The notes below the pieces were generated by a model. That model worked only from the letters and a program-made list of their open reading frames with translations, was not told where the DNA came from and searched no databases. DNA of 43,679 nt from Labilibaculum manganireducens (lineage in GTDB: Bacteria; Bacteroidota; Bacteroidia; Bacteroidales; Marinifilaceae): assembly GCF_002843385.1 (NCBI RefSeq), contig NZ_MVDE01000042.1, positions 1 through 43,679 on the forward strand, written 5' to 3'. This document shows positions 8,135-16,950 of the stretch, in pieces. Position 1 is the stretch's first letter, and each line of letters opens with the position of its first letter. A program made the translations under genes and the position numbers.

Positions 8135-9193
8135 ATGAGGAAGAGTTTAATTGTTTTTATACTAATATCGTTATTCGGGGTCTGTCAAGTCTCCGCTCAG
8201 CGTGTGCACTCTTCTCAATTCTATTCTATCCCATTATTGTTAAATCCAGCTCTTACGGGAAATTCTGATTATAACCTTCGGGGCGGGATGAATTATCGTA
8301 ACCAGTGGAATAGTGTAACAACGCCTTTTGTTTCTCAAGCGGTTTTTGTTGATGGTAAATTATCGACTCAACTATTAAGTTCTTCATGGCTTGGTGTTGG
8401 GGGTATGATTTTCAATGATAAAGCGGGAGAAGGTAGTTTAAAGACCACTCAGGTCATGTTTTCAGGATCATTAAATAAAAGTCTGAATGCAGGGAATACA
8501 TTGTTCTTACATATGGGAGTTGGTTTGGAATTAGTTAATAAATCAGTTGATTATAACAAATTGGTTTTTGATGATCAATGGGATGGTACACTTTTCGATC
8601 CAAATTATCAAACAGGCGAACCTTTAGGAACTCAATCTTTATTTTACACTGACTTTTCTGCTGGGACTATGGTTACCTTTTTTAAAGGGAAATCAAAATA
8701 TTTTATGGGGATGGCAATTAGTCATATAAATCAACCCAATGAATCCTTTTACGCAATTACCAATAACCTTAAAAGACGATTTGCATGGCATGGAGGAGTA
8801 GAGTCCAGATTATCTTCGAGATTATATGTCAAGCCCGAAATTATGCATACTACCGAGAGTGGTTCAAACGAGTGGATTGCCGGAACCAATTTTATGATGC
8901 TGTATGGAGAAAAAGGCACCATTCTTCATTACGGATTGTGGTATCGTTTTACTCAGGATATTATTCCTGCATTCGGATATGAGAAAAACCGCATGAAATT
9001 TATGATTAGCTACGATATTAATGTCTCTGATTTACAGGCCGCATCTTCTAACAGAGGTGGTTTGGAGATTTCTCTGACTTACAATTACAACTATTCCAAT
9101 CCCAGGGAAATCCGAAAGTTGAAGCGTCGTCAGAAAGTTAAAAAATTGGGTGATAAGGCAATCTCTTGTCCTAAATTTTCACATGAAGACTAA
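8135..9193 (+). CDS. PorP/SprF family type IX secretion system outer-membrane protein
   Basis: About 352 residues. I choose ATG 8135 over the in-frame TTG at 8129, giving signal peptide MRKSLIVFILISLFGVCQVSAQ. The mature protein opens with RVHSSQFYSIPLLLNPALTG, followed by RNQW, the hallmark of the PorP/SprF family, then alternating hydrophobic strands expected of an outer-membrane beta-barrel (GVGGMIFNDKAGEGSLKTTQ, GVGLELVNKS, ISHINQPN, PEIMHTTESG). The C-terminal tail is basic (RKLKRRQKVKK). SprF is needed for secretion of the CHU_C protein SprB in Flavobacterium, and PorP paralogues are commonly encoded beside CHU_C cargo. Its position 208 bp after such a cargo gene fits a dedicated export or anchoring partner. 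Pairing to this cargo is inferred from adjacency. Confidence 0.92.
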   Translation: MRKSLIVFILISLFGVCQVSAQRVHSSQFYSIPLLLNPALTGNSDYNLRGGMNYRNQWNSVTTPFVSQAVFVDGKLSTQLLSSSWLGVGGMIFNDKAGEGSLKTTQVMFSGSLNKSLNAGNTLFLHMGVGLELVNKSVDYNKLVFDDQWDGTLFDPNYQTGEPLGTQSLFYTDFSAGTMVTFFKGKSKYFMGMAISHINQPNESFYAITNNLKRRFAWHGGVESRLSSRLYVKPEIMHTTESGSNEWIAGTNFMMLYGEKGTILHYGLWYRFTQDIIPAFGYEKNRMKFMISYDINVSDLQAASSNRGGLEISLTYNYNYSNPREIRKLKRRQKVKKLGDKAISCPKFSHED

Positions 9194-9292
9194 ATTAATT
9201 ACGAATTAGTAATTATGAGTTAGACGTTAAGAGTATATTAATGTTAATATTTAATCTGTGTCTTATGTGTATCTGAAGAAAGGGATTCGTAA

Positions 9293-10006
9293 TTACATTC
9301 TGTCTTTTTTTACGTATTCTTTCTTCTTTTTCTCAACAAGCTTACCGCCAACAACAATTACAATTTCACCTTTTACAGTTTTAGAACTGAAATGAGCGAT
9401 TAGTTCAGCGAGAGTGCCACGTACATTTTCTTCGTATAGTTTCGTTAACTCACGGGATACAGATGCTTTTCTATCTTCTCCCATTACTTCAGCAAATTGC
9501 TCTAAGCTTTTCACTAAGCGGTGTGGAGATTCATAAAAAATCATTGTTCTTGATTCTTCAGCCAGTTCGTCTAATTTAGACTGACGCCCTTTTTTTTGCG
9601 GTAAAAATCCTTCGAAACAAAATTTTTCATTTGGCAAACCGGAATTCACTATAGCAGGGATAAATGCTGTTGCTCCGGGTAAACATTCAACATCAATTCC
9701 ATTATCAAGACAATGTTTCACCAAAAAGAACCCGGGATCTGAAATAGCCGGTGTTCCGGCATCAGATATTAAGGCAATGGTTTCACCGGCTTTAATTCGG
9801 TTAACGATGTTTTCGGCTGTTTTGTGTTCGTTAAATTTGTGATGTGAGTGTAAGGGTTTTGAAATTTCGAAATGTTTTAATAAAAACCCAGATGTTCTTG
9901 TGTCTTCAGCAAGAATTAAATCTACTTCTTTTAATATTCGTAAGGCTCTTAAAGTAATATCTTCTAAATTTCCAATTGGAGTTGGAACAAGGTATAGTTT
10001 CGACAT
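9293..10006 (-). CDS. rsmI: 16S rRNA (cytidine(1402)-2'-O)-methyltransferase RsmI
   Basis: 237 residues from ATG at 10006 (MSKLYLVPTPIGNLEDI); the in-frame extension to 10069 overlaps the upstream gene and is not family-like. RsmI uses S-adenosylmethionine to 2'-O-methylate C1402 in the ribosomal decoding centre. Family motifs: PTPIGNLEDITLRAL at the N-terminus, AEDTRTSG, ISDAGTPAISDPG, CLPGATAFIPAIVNSGLP, FYESPHRL and a C-terminal GEIVIVVGG. The length is slightly short of enterobacterial RsmI, as is common in Bacteroidota. The lysine-rich end (KKKKEYVKKDRM) is unremarkable. It begins 2 bp after the stop of the unknown gene 10009-10641, so the two are almost certainly co-transcribed. Confidence 0.95.
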   Translation of the reverse strand: MSKLYLVPTPIGNLEDITLRALRILKEVDLILAEDTRTSGFLLKHFEISKPLHSHHKFNEHKTAENIVNRIKAGETIALISDAGTPAISDPGFFLVKHCLDNGIDVECLPGATAFIPAIVNSGLPNEKFCFEGFLPQKKGRQSKLDELAEESRTMIFYESPHRLVKSLEQFAEVMGEDRKASVSRELTKLYEENVRGTLAELIAHFSSKTVKGEIVIVVGGKLVEKKKKEYVKKDRM

Positions 10007-10008
10007 GT

Positions 10009-10641
10009 TTAAAATTTTCTTTTGGTGATTTCGATGAATTGGGTTACGGTAGGATCCTCCAGATCCCACTCTTTTTCAGCTTTTATCCAATTCATAACAG
10101 ATTCAAAAGTACCTGCTTTATTTATGAAGGAAATGGCTGTATTGTATTCATCTATATTGTTTTCGAAAAGCTCACGGGCAAACAAAAAGCGATCATTAAT
10201 TCCAATAGCCGACTGAATATCTTTCAGTTTCTGAGATGGAAGTTTCTCGCCTATCAGTTGAATAGGTTCCGATTGAACTTTTTGGATTACAATTTCTGAT
10301 TCTATTTGCTCTTTTTTTTCAGTTTCAGGTTTTTCAGTACTGATATTGTCAATTACCTGTTGTTTTTCAGAATTTGTATTAGAAAAATCAATTTCTTTTT
10401 TGATTGGTTCAGGTGAAGCAGATATAATTTCTTCAGGAATATCCGTTGAAACGGTCCCGGCCGGTTTTAATTCACAATTCTTTTTCAGGATTTTAAAATC
10501 CTGACTTAAACCCAGTATTCTGGAATCAAGTAACTCAATACCATCATTTAAATCCGCAGGCTTATTGGTGAAATGTTCCAGTAAGTTTTGAATTTCTTCG
10601 GTTTTACTTTTAAGCAGTTGAATGACTAGTTTATTATCCAT
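10009..10641 (-). CDS. Conserved-looking protein of unknown function upstream of rsmI
   Basis: 210 residues from ATG at 10641 (MDNKLVIQLLKSKTEEI). Three parts are visible: an N-terminal helical or coiled-coil segment (about 1-60), a low-complexity linker rich in Glu, Lys, Pro and Ser (about 60-135), and a compact C-terminal domain (about 138-210; IQSAIGINDRFLFARELF, then WIKAEKEWD and FIEITKRKF). No signal peptide or membrane segment. I recognise the C-terminal segment as the sort seen in small Bacteroidota hypothetical proteins but cannot assign a function. The 2-bp gap to rsmI suggests translational coupling. A scaffold or regulatory role is possible; nothing in the sequence proves it. Confidence 0.85.
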   Translation of the reverse strand: MDNKLVIQLLKSKTEEIQNLLEHFTNKPADLNDGIELLDSRILGLSQDFKILKKNCELKPAGTVSTDIPEEIISASPEPIKKEIDFSNTNSEKQQVIDNISTEKPETEKKEQIESEIVIQKVQSEPIQLIGEKLPSQKLKDIQSAIGINDRFLFARELFENNIDEYNTAISFINKAGTFESVMNWIKAEKEWDLEDPTVTQFIEITKRKF

Positions 10642-10812
10642 GACCAGAATTTTAATATGCAACAGAATTCTATGTACTAATTTACAAAAGTAAAGCTAAT
10701 TTTTTTTGTATTGATTGGTTGAGTGGTTTTTTCGGTTCAAACAAAATATTTTTTAGGGAGGTATTGTTTAAAAGTTTATTAGCTCAGTAATGCAAGTATG
10801 AAAGTGTTTTCC

Positions 10813-10820
10813 TATTTTTG
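10813..10820 (+). promoter_or_regulatory. Possible -7 box (TAttTTTG) upstream of tdk
   Basis: TATTTTTG matches the Bacteroidota -7 consensus TAnnTTTG and ends 33 bp before the tdk ATG. No good TTTG -33 box stands at the usual spacing, so support is moderate. Confidence 0.4.
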
Positions 10821-10853
10821 TCTATCTATGTAAAATAACCTAAAGTTTATCAC

Positions 10854-11444
10854 ATGTTTCTTGAGAATGATATTAACAGAGCTGGCAGTAATGGTTGGAT
10901 CGAAGTAATAGTTGGTTCTATGTTTTCGGGTAAAACCGAAGAATTGATCCGTCGGTTGAACCGGGCAAAAATTGCCCGTCAGAATGTTGAAATATTTAAA
11001 CCTCATATCGATGTGAGATATTCAGAGGATGAAGTGGTTTCGCATGATTCCAACTCCATTCGCTCAACTCCTGTTGAAACATCAGCAAATATATTGTTGC
11101 TTGCCAGTAACGTTGATGTGGTAGGTATTGATGAAGCTCAGTTTTTTGATGCCGGCCTGTCTGACGTTTGTAACGAATTAGCCAATCAGGGTATTCGAGT
11201 GATTGTTGCCGGCCTGGATATGGACTTTAAGGGCAATCCTTTTGGTCCGATTCCGAGTATTATGGCTACTGCAGAATATGTTACCAAAGTTCATGCAGTT
11301 TGCATGCGTTGTGGAAATTTAGCCAATTACTCGCATCGTTTGGCTGAGGCTGATAAATTAGTGTTGTTAGGCGAAAAGAGTGAATATGAACCGCTTTGCC
11401 GAAATTGTTACCAGAAAATTTACAGAACATCTTCAACAAAATAA
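10854..11444 (+). CDS. tdk: Thymidine kinase
   Basis: 196 residues, the usual size of type II bacterial thymidine kinase. It phosphorylates thymidine with ATP in the pyrimidine salvage pathway in the cytoplasm. P-loop GSMFSGKT at residues 21-28; Walker B-like [11 protein letters not shown]; lasso region following [13 protein letters not shown]; structural zinc site made by CMRCG and CRNC. The N-terminal [21 protein letters not shown] extension is typical in Bacteroidota. The murF-alr fusion follows 11 bp later on the same strand, so they are probably one transcript. Confidence 0.96.
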   Translation: MFLENDINRAGSNGWIEVIVGSMFSGKTEELIRRLNRAKIARQNVEIFKPHIDVRYSEDEVVSHDSNSIRSTPVETSANILLLASNVDVVGIDEAQFFDAGLSDVCNELANQGIRVIVAGLDMDFKGNPFGPIPSIMATAEYVTKVHAVCMRCGNLANYSHRLAEADKLVLLGEKSEYEPLCRNCYQKIYRTSSTK

Positions 11445-11455
11445 GCGGATGTATT

Positions 11456-13930
11456 ATGACTGTTGCACAATCATATACTATTGAATCAGTAGCTTCTATA
11501 ACAGGAGGTGTTTGTTATGGGAAAGAAAATCTCATTGTTAAAACCCTATCGATAGACAGCAGGTCATTACAACTTCCCGAGGAAATTTTATTTTTTGCTT
11601 TAGTTGGTGCGCGGCACGATGGTCATTTATACATCAAAGATTTGTATCAAAAAGGGGTTCGTGCATTTGTTGTTAGTAATTCTGAATGTACAGATTTAAA
11701 ACAGTATCCTGAGGCCGGCTTTATTTTGGTTCCCGATACGCTTTGTGCTTTGCAGAATTTGGCCGAAAATCACCGAAAGAATTTCTCTTTTCCTGTAATG
11801 GGAATTACCGGCAGCAATGGAAAAACTATTGTAAAAGAGTGGCTGTATCAGTTGCTGAATGAATCGTATTCTATTGTTCGCAGTCCCAAAAGCTATAATT
11901 CTCAGGTGGGAGTTCCGCTTTCTGTCTGGAACATGAACAGTGAGGCCAATCTGGCTATTTTTGAGGCTGGTATTTCTCAACCGGGAGAAATGGATCAACT
12001 CTCAAAAATTATTCAACCTACCTATGGGATTTTTACTCATTTGGGGGATGCACATCGCGAGAATTTTAAGGATGAAGTTCAGAAATTAGAAGAGAAGATA
12101 AAATTATTCTCTTCCTGCGATTCGATTGTGTATTGTACCGATAATAAACTTGTAGATGAATCATTAAAGTCCCGGTATGGACAGAATAAAGAATTGATTT
12201 CCTGGTCAAGAAATCAGGCCACCAATCTGATGGTTGTTTCGGAAGAAATAAAAGGGAACCGGACATTCATTAAAACCAAATATAAGAAGGAAACAAAAGA
12301 AATAAATTTGCCTTTTAGCGATAAAGCTTCAATTGATAATGCAATTACCTGCTGGCTTTGTTTGCTGAACCTGAATGTTGATGATGAAACCATAAAAGAA
12401 CGATTCCTGAAATTAGAACCAATTGCCATGCGATTGGAAATAAAAGAGGGAATAGGTGATTGCACCCTTATTAATGATTATTACAATTCAGATTTGGGTT
12501 CGCTGGGAATTGCCTTGGATTTAATGAATCAGCAGCAAAAAGATAAGAGCAAAACCCTTATTTTATCAGATATTTTTCAATCGGGTTATACAAATCATCA
12601 GCTTTACAAGGCGATATCCAAATTGCTCGAACAGAAGAAAATAAATCGTCTGATTGGTATTGGGGAAGGCATTTCGTCGCAATCGAAACTATTTACCTGC
12701 AATGCTTCTTTTTATCGCTCAACCGATGTGTTTCTGGCAGATTTGAATCGAAATCAGTTTAAGGACGAAATTATTCTAATAAAAGGAGCAAGAAATTTTC
12801 ATTTCGAGAGAATTTCAAATGCGCTTCAATACAAAGCACACCAAACGGTTTTGGAAGTGAACTTAAATGCCATGGTTCACAACCTGAACTACTTTCGTTC
12901 TTTATTAAAACCAAGTACCAAACTGGTAGTAATGGTAAAAGCTTTTTCTTACGGAAGCGGATCAACCGAAATTGCTAATTTACTGCAATATCACCGGGTT
13001 GATTATTTAGCCGTTGCCATAGCCGACGAAGGTGTCGAACTAAGAAACGCAGGAATCACGATCCCAATTATAGTGATGAATCCGGAGCCTCATAGTTTCG
13101 ATACCATGATTGAGTATCGCCTTGAGCCAGAAATATACAATCAGACTATTTGTCTTGAATTCGAAAAAGCATTAAAACGAAATGGAGTAAGAAACTATCC
13201 TATTCACATAAAACTGGATACAGGAATGAATCGTTTGGGTTTTGTTCATCACGATATTGACACTTTGTTGTCACTGATTGTGAGCAATGATCATTTCTTT
13301 ATCAGTTCTGTATTTTCCCATTTGGCAGGTGCAGATGAGCAGCAACACGATGATTTTACAGCTCGGCAAATTAATTCGTTTACCCAATGGAGCGATCAAA
13401 TATTGTCGCAGTTTTCGTATCCTATCGATCGGCATATTTTAAATTCAGCCGGTATCGAACGTTTTCCGCAAGCACAATTCAATATGGTTCGTTTGGGAAT
13501 TGGTCTTTATGGAATCAGTGCCACGCACCAGGAAAAACTGATGAATGTGAGCAGCCTGAAAACTACAATTTCGCAGATAAAAGAAGTGTCGAAAGAGAAT
13601 ACCGTAGGTTACGGACGAAAAGGGCAATTACAGACCGATACACGCATTGGAGTTATTCCAATAGGTTATGCCGATGGTTTCAACCGTAAACTGAGCAACG
13701 GCCATGGAAAAGTGATGGTGAACGGGCAATTGGTGCCTGTTGTTGGCAATATTTGCATGGATATGAGTATGATTGATTTGACCAATACCGATGCTAAAGA
13801 AGGAGATTCCGTTCTGATTTTTGGCGACGATTATTCGGTAAGTAAATTGGCCGAACAATTGGAAACCATTCCCTACGAAATTCTCACCACCATTTCGCGT
13901 CGGGTAAAACGCATCTATTTTCAGGAATAA
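11456..13930 (+). CDS. Bifunctional UDP-MurNAc-tripeptide:D-Ala-D-Ala ligase / alanine racemase (MurF-Alr fusion)
   Basis: 824 residues from ATG 11456; a longer in-frame start at 11396 would overlap tdk. The N-terminal half (about 1-450) is MurF: GITGSNGKT ATP loop near 115-123, SPKSYNSQVGVPLSVWNM, FEAGISQPGEM, LINDYYNSD. It adds D-Ala-D-Ala to the peptidoglycan precursor. The C-terminal half (about 460-824) is a PLP-dependent alanine racemase: NLNAMVHNLNYFR, MVKAFSYGSG with the PLP lysine at K495, HIKLDTGMNRLGF, IPIGYADGFNRKLSNG and GNICMDMSMIDLT. The fusion joins D-alanine production to its use. It is well known in Bacteroidota. The MurF half may be weakly active in some fusions, but its ATP loop is intact here. 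Confidence 0.95.
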   Translation: MTVAQSYTIESVASITGGVCYGKENLIVKTLSIDSRSLQLPEEILFFALVGARHDGHLYIKDLYQKGVRAFVVSNSECTDLKQYPEAGFILVPDTLCALQNLAENHRKNFSFPVMGITGSNGKTIVKEWLYQLLNESYSIVRSPKSYNSQVGVPLSVWNMNSEANLAIFEAGISQPGEMDQLSKIIQPTYGIFTHLGDAHRENFKDEVQKLEEKIKLFSSCDSIVYCTDNKLVDESLKSRYGQNKELISWSRNQATNLMVVSEEIKGNRTFIKTKYKKETKEINLPFSDKASIDNAITCWLCLLNLNVDDETIKERFLKLEPIAMRLEIKEGIGDCTLINDYYNSDLGSLGIALDLMNQQQKDKSKTLILSDIFQSGYTNHQLYKAISKLLEQKKINRLIGIGEGISSQSKLFTCNASFYRSTDVFLADLNRNQFKDEIILIKGARNFHFERISNALQYKAHQTVLEVNLNAMVHNLNYFRSLLKPSTKLVVMVKAFSYGSGSTEIANLLQYHRVDYLAVAIADEGVELRNAGITIPIIVMNPEPHSFDTMIEYRLEPEIYNQTICLEFEKALKRNGVRNYPIHIKLDTGMNRLGFVHHDIDTLLSLIVSNDHFFISSVFSHLAGADEQQHDDFTARQINSFTQWSDQILSQFSYPIDRHILNSAGIERFPQAQFNMVRLGIGLYGISATHQEKLMNVSSLKTTISQIKEVSKENTVGYGRKGQLQTDTRIGVIPIGYADGFNRKLSNGHGKVMVNGQLVPVVGNICMDMSMIDLTNTDAKEGDSVLIFGDDYSVSKLAEQLETIPYEILTTISRRVKRIYFQE

Positions 13931-13936
13931 AAATAT

Positions 13937-14040
13937 TTTGGGTGTTCCCCTCGTTCCTCGTGGCAGGCTTTTCACTCCTACTCCTCGCTCATTCTTCGCT
14001 GTGGGGTATCCGTTACAATCCCTAACACACAGGGTTCGAA
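13937..14040. repeat. GC-richer intergenic element ending in ATCCCTAACAC, likely dispersed repeat
   Basis: This gap contains GGGTGTTCCCCTCGTTCC, then GGCAGGCTTTTCACT, then GTGGGGTATCCGTTACAATC and CCTAACACACAGGG. Its base composition and word content are unlike the AT-rich gaps elsewhere. The order (GGGyGT, GGGCTTT-like core, CCGyTaCAATCCCTAAC end) recalls short intergenic elements I associate with many Bacteroidota genomes. Short self-complementary blocks (CCCC with GGGG) could fold. No coding frame of note. Identity as a dispersed element is recognition plus inference, not shown by a second copy in this window. Confidence 0.5.
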
Positions 14041-14133
14041 TATTTGTTCAGCTTTAGTTGCATCTGCTCATTACTACTGCAAAATAAAAGCCATCCCTAA
14101 CGAGATAGCTTGCTATATTTTAAGAAGTAGCTC

Positions 14134-14850
14134 TTATCCTAGTTTACTCACTCGGTCTAATCTTACCTTATCTAAAATCTTAATTTTCCGGCCATCAATT
14201 GAAATGATTCCTTCGCTTGCAAAAGTGGAAAGGGTACGAATTGCATTTGATGTTGTCATGTTTGATAAGTTCGCTATATCTTCTCTCGAAAGATAAACCT
14301 TTATGGTTGCTTCATCATCTTCAAAACCATATGTATCACGAAGAAAAAGCAGCGATTCAGCCAATCTTCCTCGAATGTGTTTCTGAGTAAGGGTGATTGT
14401 TCTGTTGTTTGAAAATCCTAATTCGGTAGAAAGCGAACGTATAATGCACAAAGAAAGGTCCGAATTGGTTTTAATGAATTTCAGCATCAATTCGTAGCTA
14501 ACTGTACAGGTTATAGAATCTTCAATTGCAACAGCCGAAGCAATGTTGTTTTCTTCGGCAAAAAGTGCACGGTATCCAATAAAACCAATAGGTTTTGCCA
14601 TTCGAACAATTTGCTCGCGACCGCCTACGCCTTCCTTAAATATCTTTACTTTTCCTTCAGATAAACAAATAAGCCCAATTGGTCTTTCACCCTCTTTGTA
14701 AATGTATTCACCTTTCTTAAAAAAAGAACAGGTCATGTTCGCCATTAACTCTTCTTTTTCAGAAGGAGTAAGAACATTAAATACTGAACTCGAATTATTA
14801 ATTACTTCCCCACAAATAATCTCTCTGGATTTTCTATCATTCTCAATCAT
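14134..14850 (-). CDS. Crp/Fnr family transcriptional regulator
   Basis: 238 residues from ATG 14850; the TTG at 14856 would add only two codons. A cyclic-nucleotide-binding-type beta barrel spans about 25-145 (FFKKGEYIYKEGERPIGLIC, SEGKVKIFKEG, GFIGYRALFAEE). A winged helix-turn-helix follows at about 170-230 (LSREDIANLSNMTTSNAIRT, FASEGIISIDGRKIKIL). The cysteine cluster of oxygen-sensing FNR is missing, so the signal is unknown and direct iron-sulfur sensing is unlikely. Bacteroidota carry many such regulators, some tied to anaerobic respiration or stress. Targets cannot be told from the sequence. A TAnnTTTG box precedes it on the minus strand (14901-14908). Confidence 0.93.
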   Translation of the reverse strand: MIENDRKSREIICGEVINNSSSVFNVLTPSEKEELMANMTCSFFKKGEYIYKEGERPIGLICLSEGKVKIFKEGVGGREQIVRMAKPIGFIGYRALFAEENNIASAVAIEDSITCTVSYELMLKFIKTNSDLSLCIIRSLSTELGFSNNRTITLTQKHIRGRLAESLLFLRDTYGFEDDEATIKVYLSREDIANLSNMTTSNAIRTLSTFASEGIISIDGRKIKILDKVRLDRVSKLG

Positions 14851-14900
14851 ATACAAGGTGGAATATGGATTTAAAATACGTTGTATGTTTTAAAACACTT

Positions 14901-14908
14901 CAAAAGTA
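14901..14908 (-). promoter_or_regulatory. -7 promoter box for the Crp/Fnr gene
   Basis: On the minus strand this reads TACTTTTG, matching TAnnTTTG, about 50 bp before the ATG. No clear TTTG -33 partner is visible. Confidence 0.4.
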
Positions 14909-15005
14909 TATAAATGAAATGAAATGTGAAAATGAATACAGAAATAATTCATTATTTAAGTGATGTTCGACAACATGCTGTTAAGTAGGTGTTTATACCC
15001 ATTAA

Positions 15006-16652
15006 TTAGTGTTTTGCTACTAAGGGGATTTTTCGGCCAAAGCCGAAAGCCTTCGATGAAACGCGTAAAATAGGCGGAGTCTGGAATCTTTTGTATTCAT
15101 TCATATTGACTAACCTGAGCGCTTTTTGAACCGTTACTCTTTCGAAACCATCTTGAATAATTTCTTCCGAAGACATATTTTTTTCTATATATCGAAATAA
15201 AATGCCGTCTAACACATCGTAATCTGGTAAAGAATCCGAATCTTTTTGATCGGGACGTAATTCGGCTGATGGTGGTTTTACAATTGAGTTTTCAGGAATT
15301 ACCTCTTTATCTTTATTGATGAACCAGGCCAATTTAAAAACATCGGTTTTGTATACATCTCCCAATACGGACAAGCCTCCGTTCATATCTCCATACAAAG
15401 TTCCGTATCCAACTGCCGATTCACTCTTATTTGATGTATTTAGAAGGATGTGTCCAAATTTATTCGATAAGCCCATAACCAGTGTTCCTCTTACGCGGGC
15501 CTGTATATTTTCTTCAGCAACATTAAAAGGGAGATCGCCGAATATCGGATCTAAGGATTTCTGAAATTCCTGAAAAATATTCTGAATTGGGACAATATCG
15601 TATTGAATGCCTAAGTTTTCAGCCAAGTCTACTGCGTCTTTTATGGAATGATCCGAAGAGAATTCGGAAGGCATCAACAGAACCCGTACATTTTCTTTGC
15701 CAAGAGCTCGTTCTGCCAAAACCACTGTTACGGCCGAATCAATTCCGCCTGAAAGTCCCAGTGTCGTTTTGGTGAATCCCATTTTCCCGAAATAATCTTT
15801 CAGGCCTAAAACCAAGGCATCATGAATTTTTTCTATGTAATTTACATTTCTGGCTTCTGCTTTTTTATTTTCAATCGCTTCAAGATCAACTATTTGATAG
15901 TCTTCCTCGAAATAATTTAATCGTTTGGCTACTTCTCCCTTCGAATTCATAACCAGAGAGTCACCGTCAAAAATTAATTCGGTGTGTGCACCAATCTGAT
16001 TGACGTAGAATATTGGAAGTTGATATCTTTCCGAAGTTGCCTTCAAAATATTGGTTCGTAAATTTTGCTGATTATAGGAAAATGGCGATGCTGCAATGTT
16101 TACCACAAAATCAGGATTGAGTTTGCTTAGCTCTTCCATCGGTGAAATTGTGTACAATGCTGATTTTGCAAAGTTGTTGTCTACAGGTTGGGTTTCCCAT
16201 AAATCTTCACAAATAGTGATTGCAATTTTTTTTCCTTTCAATTCAACCAAAGAGAATTCTGTATTGGGCTCAAAGTACCTGTATTCGTCGAAAATATCGT
16301 AATTAGGCAACAGAGTTTTATTGTGAATGCTCTCAATTTTCCCGTTGGAAATGAAATATGCAGAATTGTATAAATTTTTCCCTTTCGGATGAGGATTTAC
16401 CGATGGTCCTCCAATTACGGCAGCAATATCAATGCAATGCTCCGCTACTTTTTGAAGTGCTGATTTAGATTTCTCAACAAATTCCTTACGTTCCAGTAAA
16501 TCTTTTGGCGGATATCCACAAATGGCTAACTCTGAAAACAGAACCAAATCTACGCCGCTTTTGCGCGACTTATTGATTGCTGAAATAATTTTTTCAGTGT
16601 TGCTCTCGAAATTACCAATATGATAGTTTAATTGGGCTAATGCTATTTTCAT
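15006..16652 (-). CDS. nadE: Glutamine-dependent NAD+ synthetase
   Basis: 548 residues. It converts deamido-NAD+ to NAD+ using ATP and ammonia freed from glutamine, the last step of NAD synthesis. The N-terminal glutaminase (nitrilase fold, about 1-260) shows the Glu-Lys-Cys triad in LFSELAICGYPPKD, HNKTLLPNYDIFDEYRYF and ITICEDLWE. The C-terminal synthetase (about 275-548) shows the PP-loop LSGGIDSA, LLNTSNKSESAVGYGTLYGD and ELRPDQKDSDSLPDYD. This is the two-domain 540-560-residue form. It is transcribed away from gldB across a 298-bp gap; my recollection is that nadE also neighbours gldB in Flavobacterium. No riboswitch-like leader is apparent. Confidence 0.96.
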   Translation of the reverse strand: MKIALAQLNYHIGNFESNTEKIISAINKSRKSGVDLVLFSELAICGYPPKDLLERKEFVEKSKSALQKVAEHCIDIAAVIGGPSVNPHPKGKNLYNSAYFISNGKIESIHNKTLLPNYDIFDEYRYFEPNTEFSLVELKGKKIAITICEDLWETQPVDNNFAKSALYTISPMEELSKLNPDFVVNIAASPFSYNQQNLRTNILKATSERYQLPIFYVNQIGAHTELIFDGDSLVMNSKGEVAKRLNYFEEDYQIVDLEAIENKKAEARNVNYIEKIHDALVLGLKDYFGKMGFTKTTLGLSGGIDSAVTVVLAERALGKENVRVLLMPSEFSSDHSIKDAVDLAENLGIQYDIVPIQNIFQEFQKSLDPIFGDLPFNVAEENIQARVRGTLVMGLSNKFGHILLNTSNKSESAVGYGTLYGDMNGGLSVLGDVYKTDVFKLAWFINKDKEVIPENSIVKPPSAELRPDQKDSDSLPDYDVLDGILFRYIEKNMSSEEIIQDGFERVTVQKALRLVNMNEYKRFQTPPILRVSSKAFGFGRKIPLVAKH

Positions 16653-16876
16653 ACTTAAAAGATATGAGTCCCGAAATCTTTCAGGATGAGAAGAAAGATC
16701 ATTTAATCTGCTGTCTCATTTTAATAATTGAATACTTTAAAGCTGTACTTGTTTTCAGCTTAGCAAATTTAGTGATAAAAATATGGAATAGGTATTCCTT
16801 CTATCAGCAAAAACAAAACCGTGACAAAATTAATTAATCCTTGTATTTATTAAGGCATTGTAAGGAAAAACCAATT

Positions 16877-16911
16877 TTTGAACCGGGCTTAACTTATTTT
16901 TAATATTTTTG
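16877..16911 (+). promoter_or_regulatory. Bacteroidota-type promoter for gldB
   Basis: TTTG at 16877-16880 is followed after 23 bp by TAttTTTG at 16904-16911, the -33/-7 pair used by the primary sigma factor of Bacteroidota. The -7 box ends 39 bp before the gldB ATG. Confidence 0.6.
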
Positions 16912-16950
16912 AGAAACACAAAAACAAATACCTACAATTAAATCATAAGA

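Noticed and set aside
9196-9215. Inverted repeat TAATTAC / GTAATTA between the porP/sprF-like gene and rsmI
   Set aside because: Pure AT-rich simple sequence, likely chance; too weak to call a terminator.
14105-14121. Terminator ATAGC-GCTAT downstream of the Crp/Fnr gene
   Set aside because: Stem of 5 bp with a 2-nt loop is too weak, and no clear T-run on the minus strand follows.
16640-16837. 65-codon frame in the nadE-gldB gap
   Set aside because: It starts inside nadE on the opposite strand, has poor composition and no family resemblance; the gap is better explained as a divergent promoter region.
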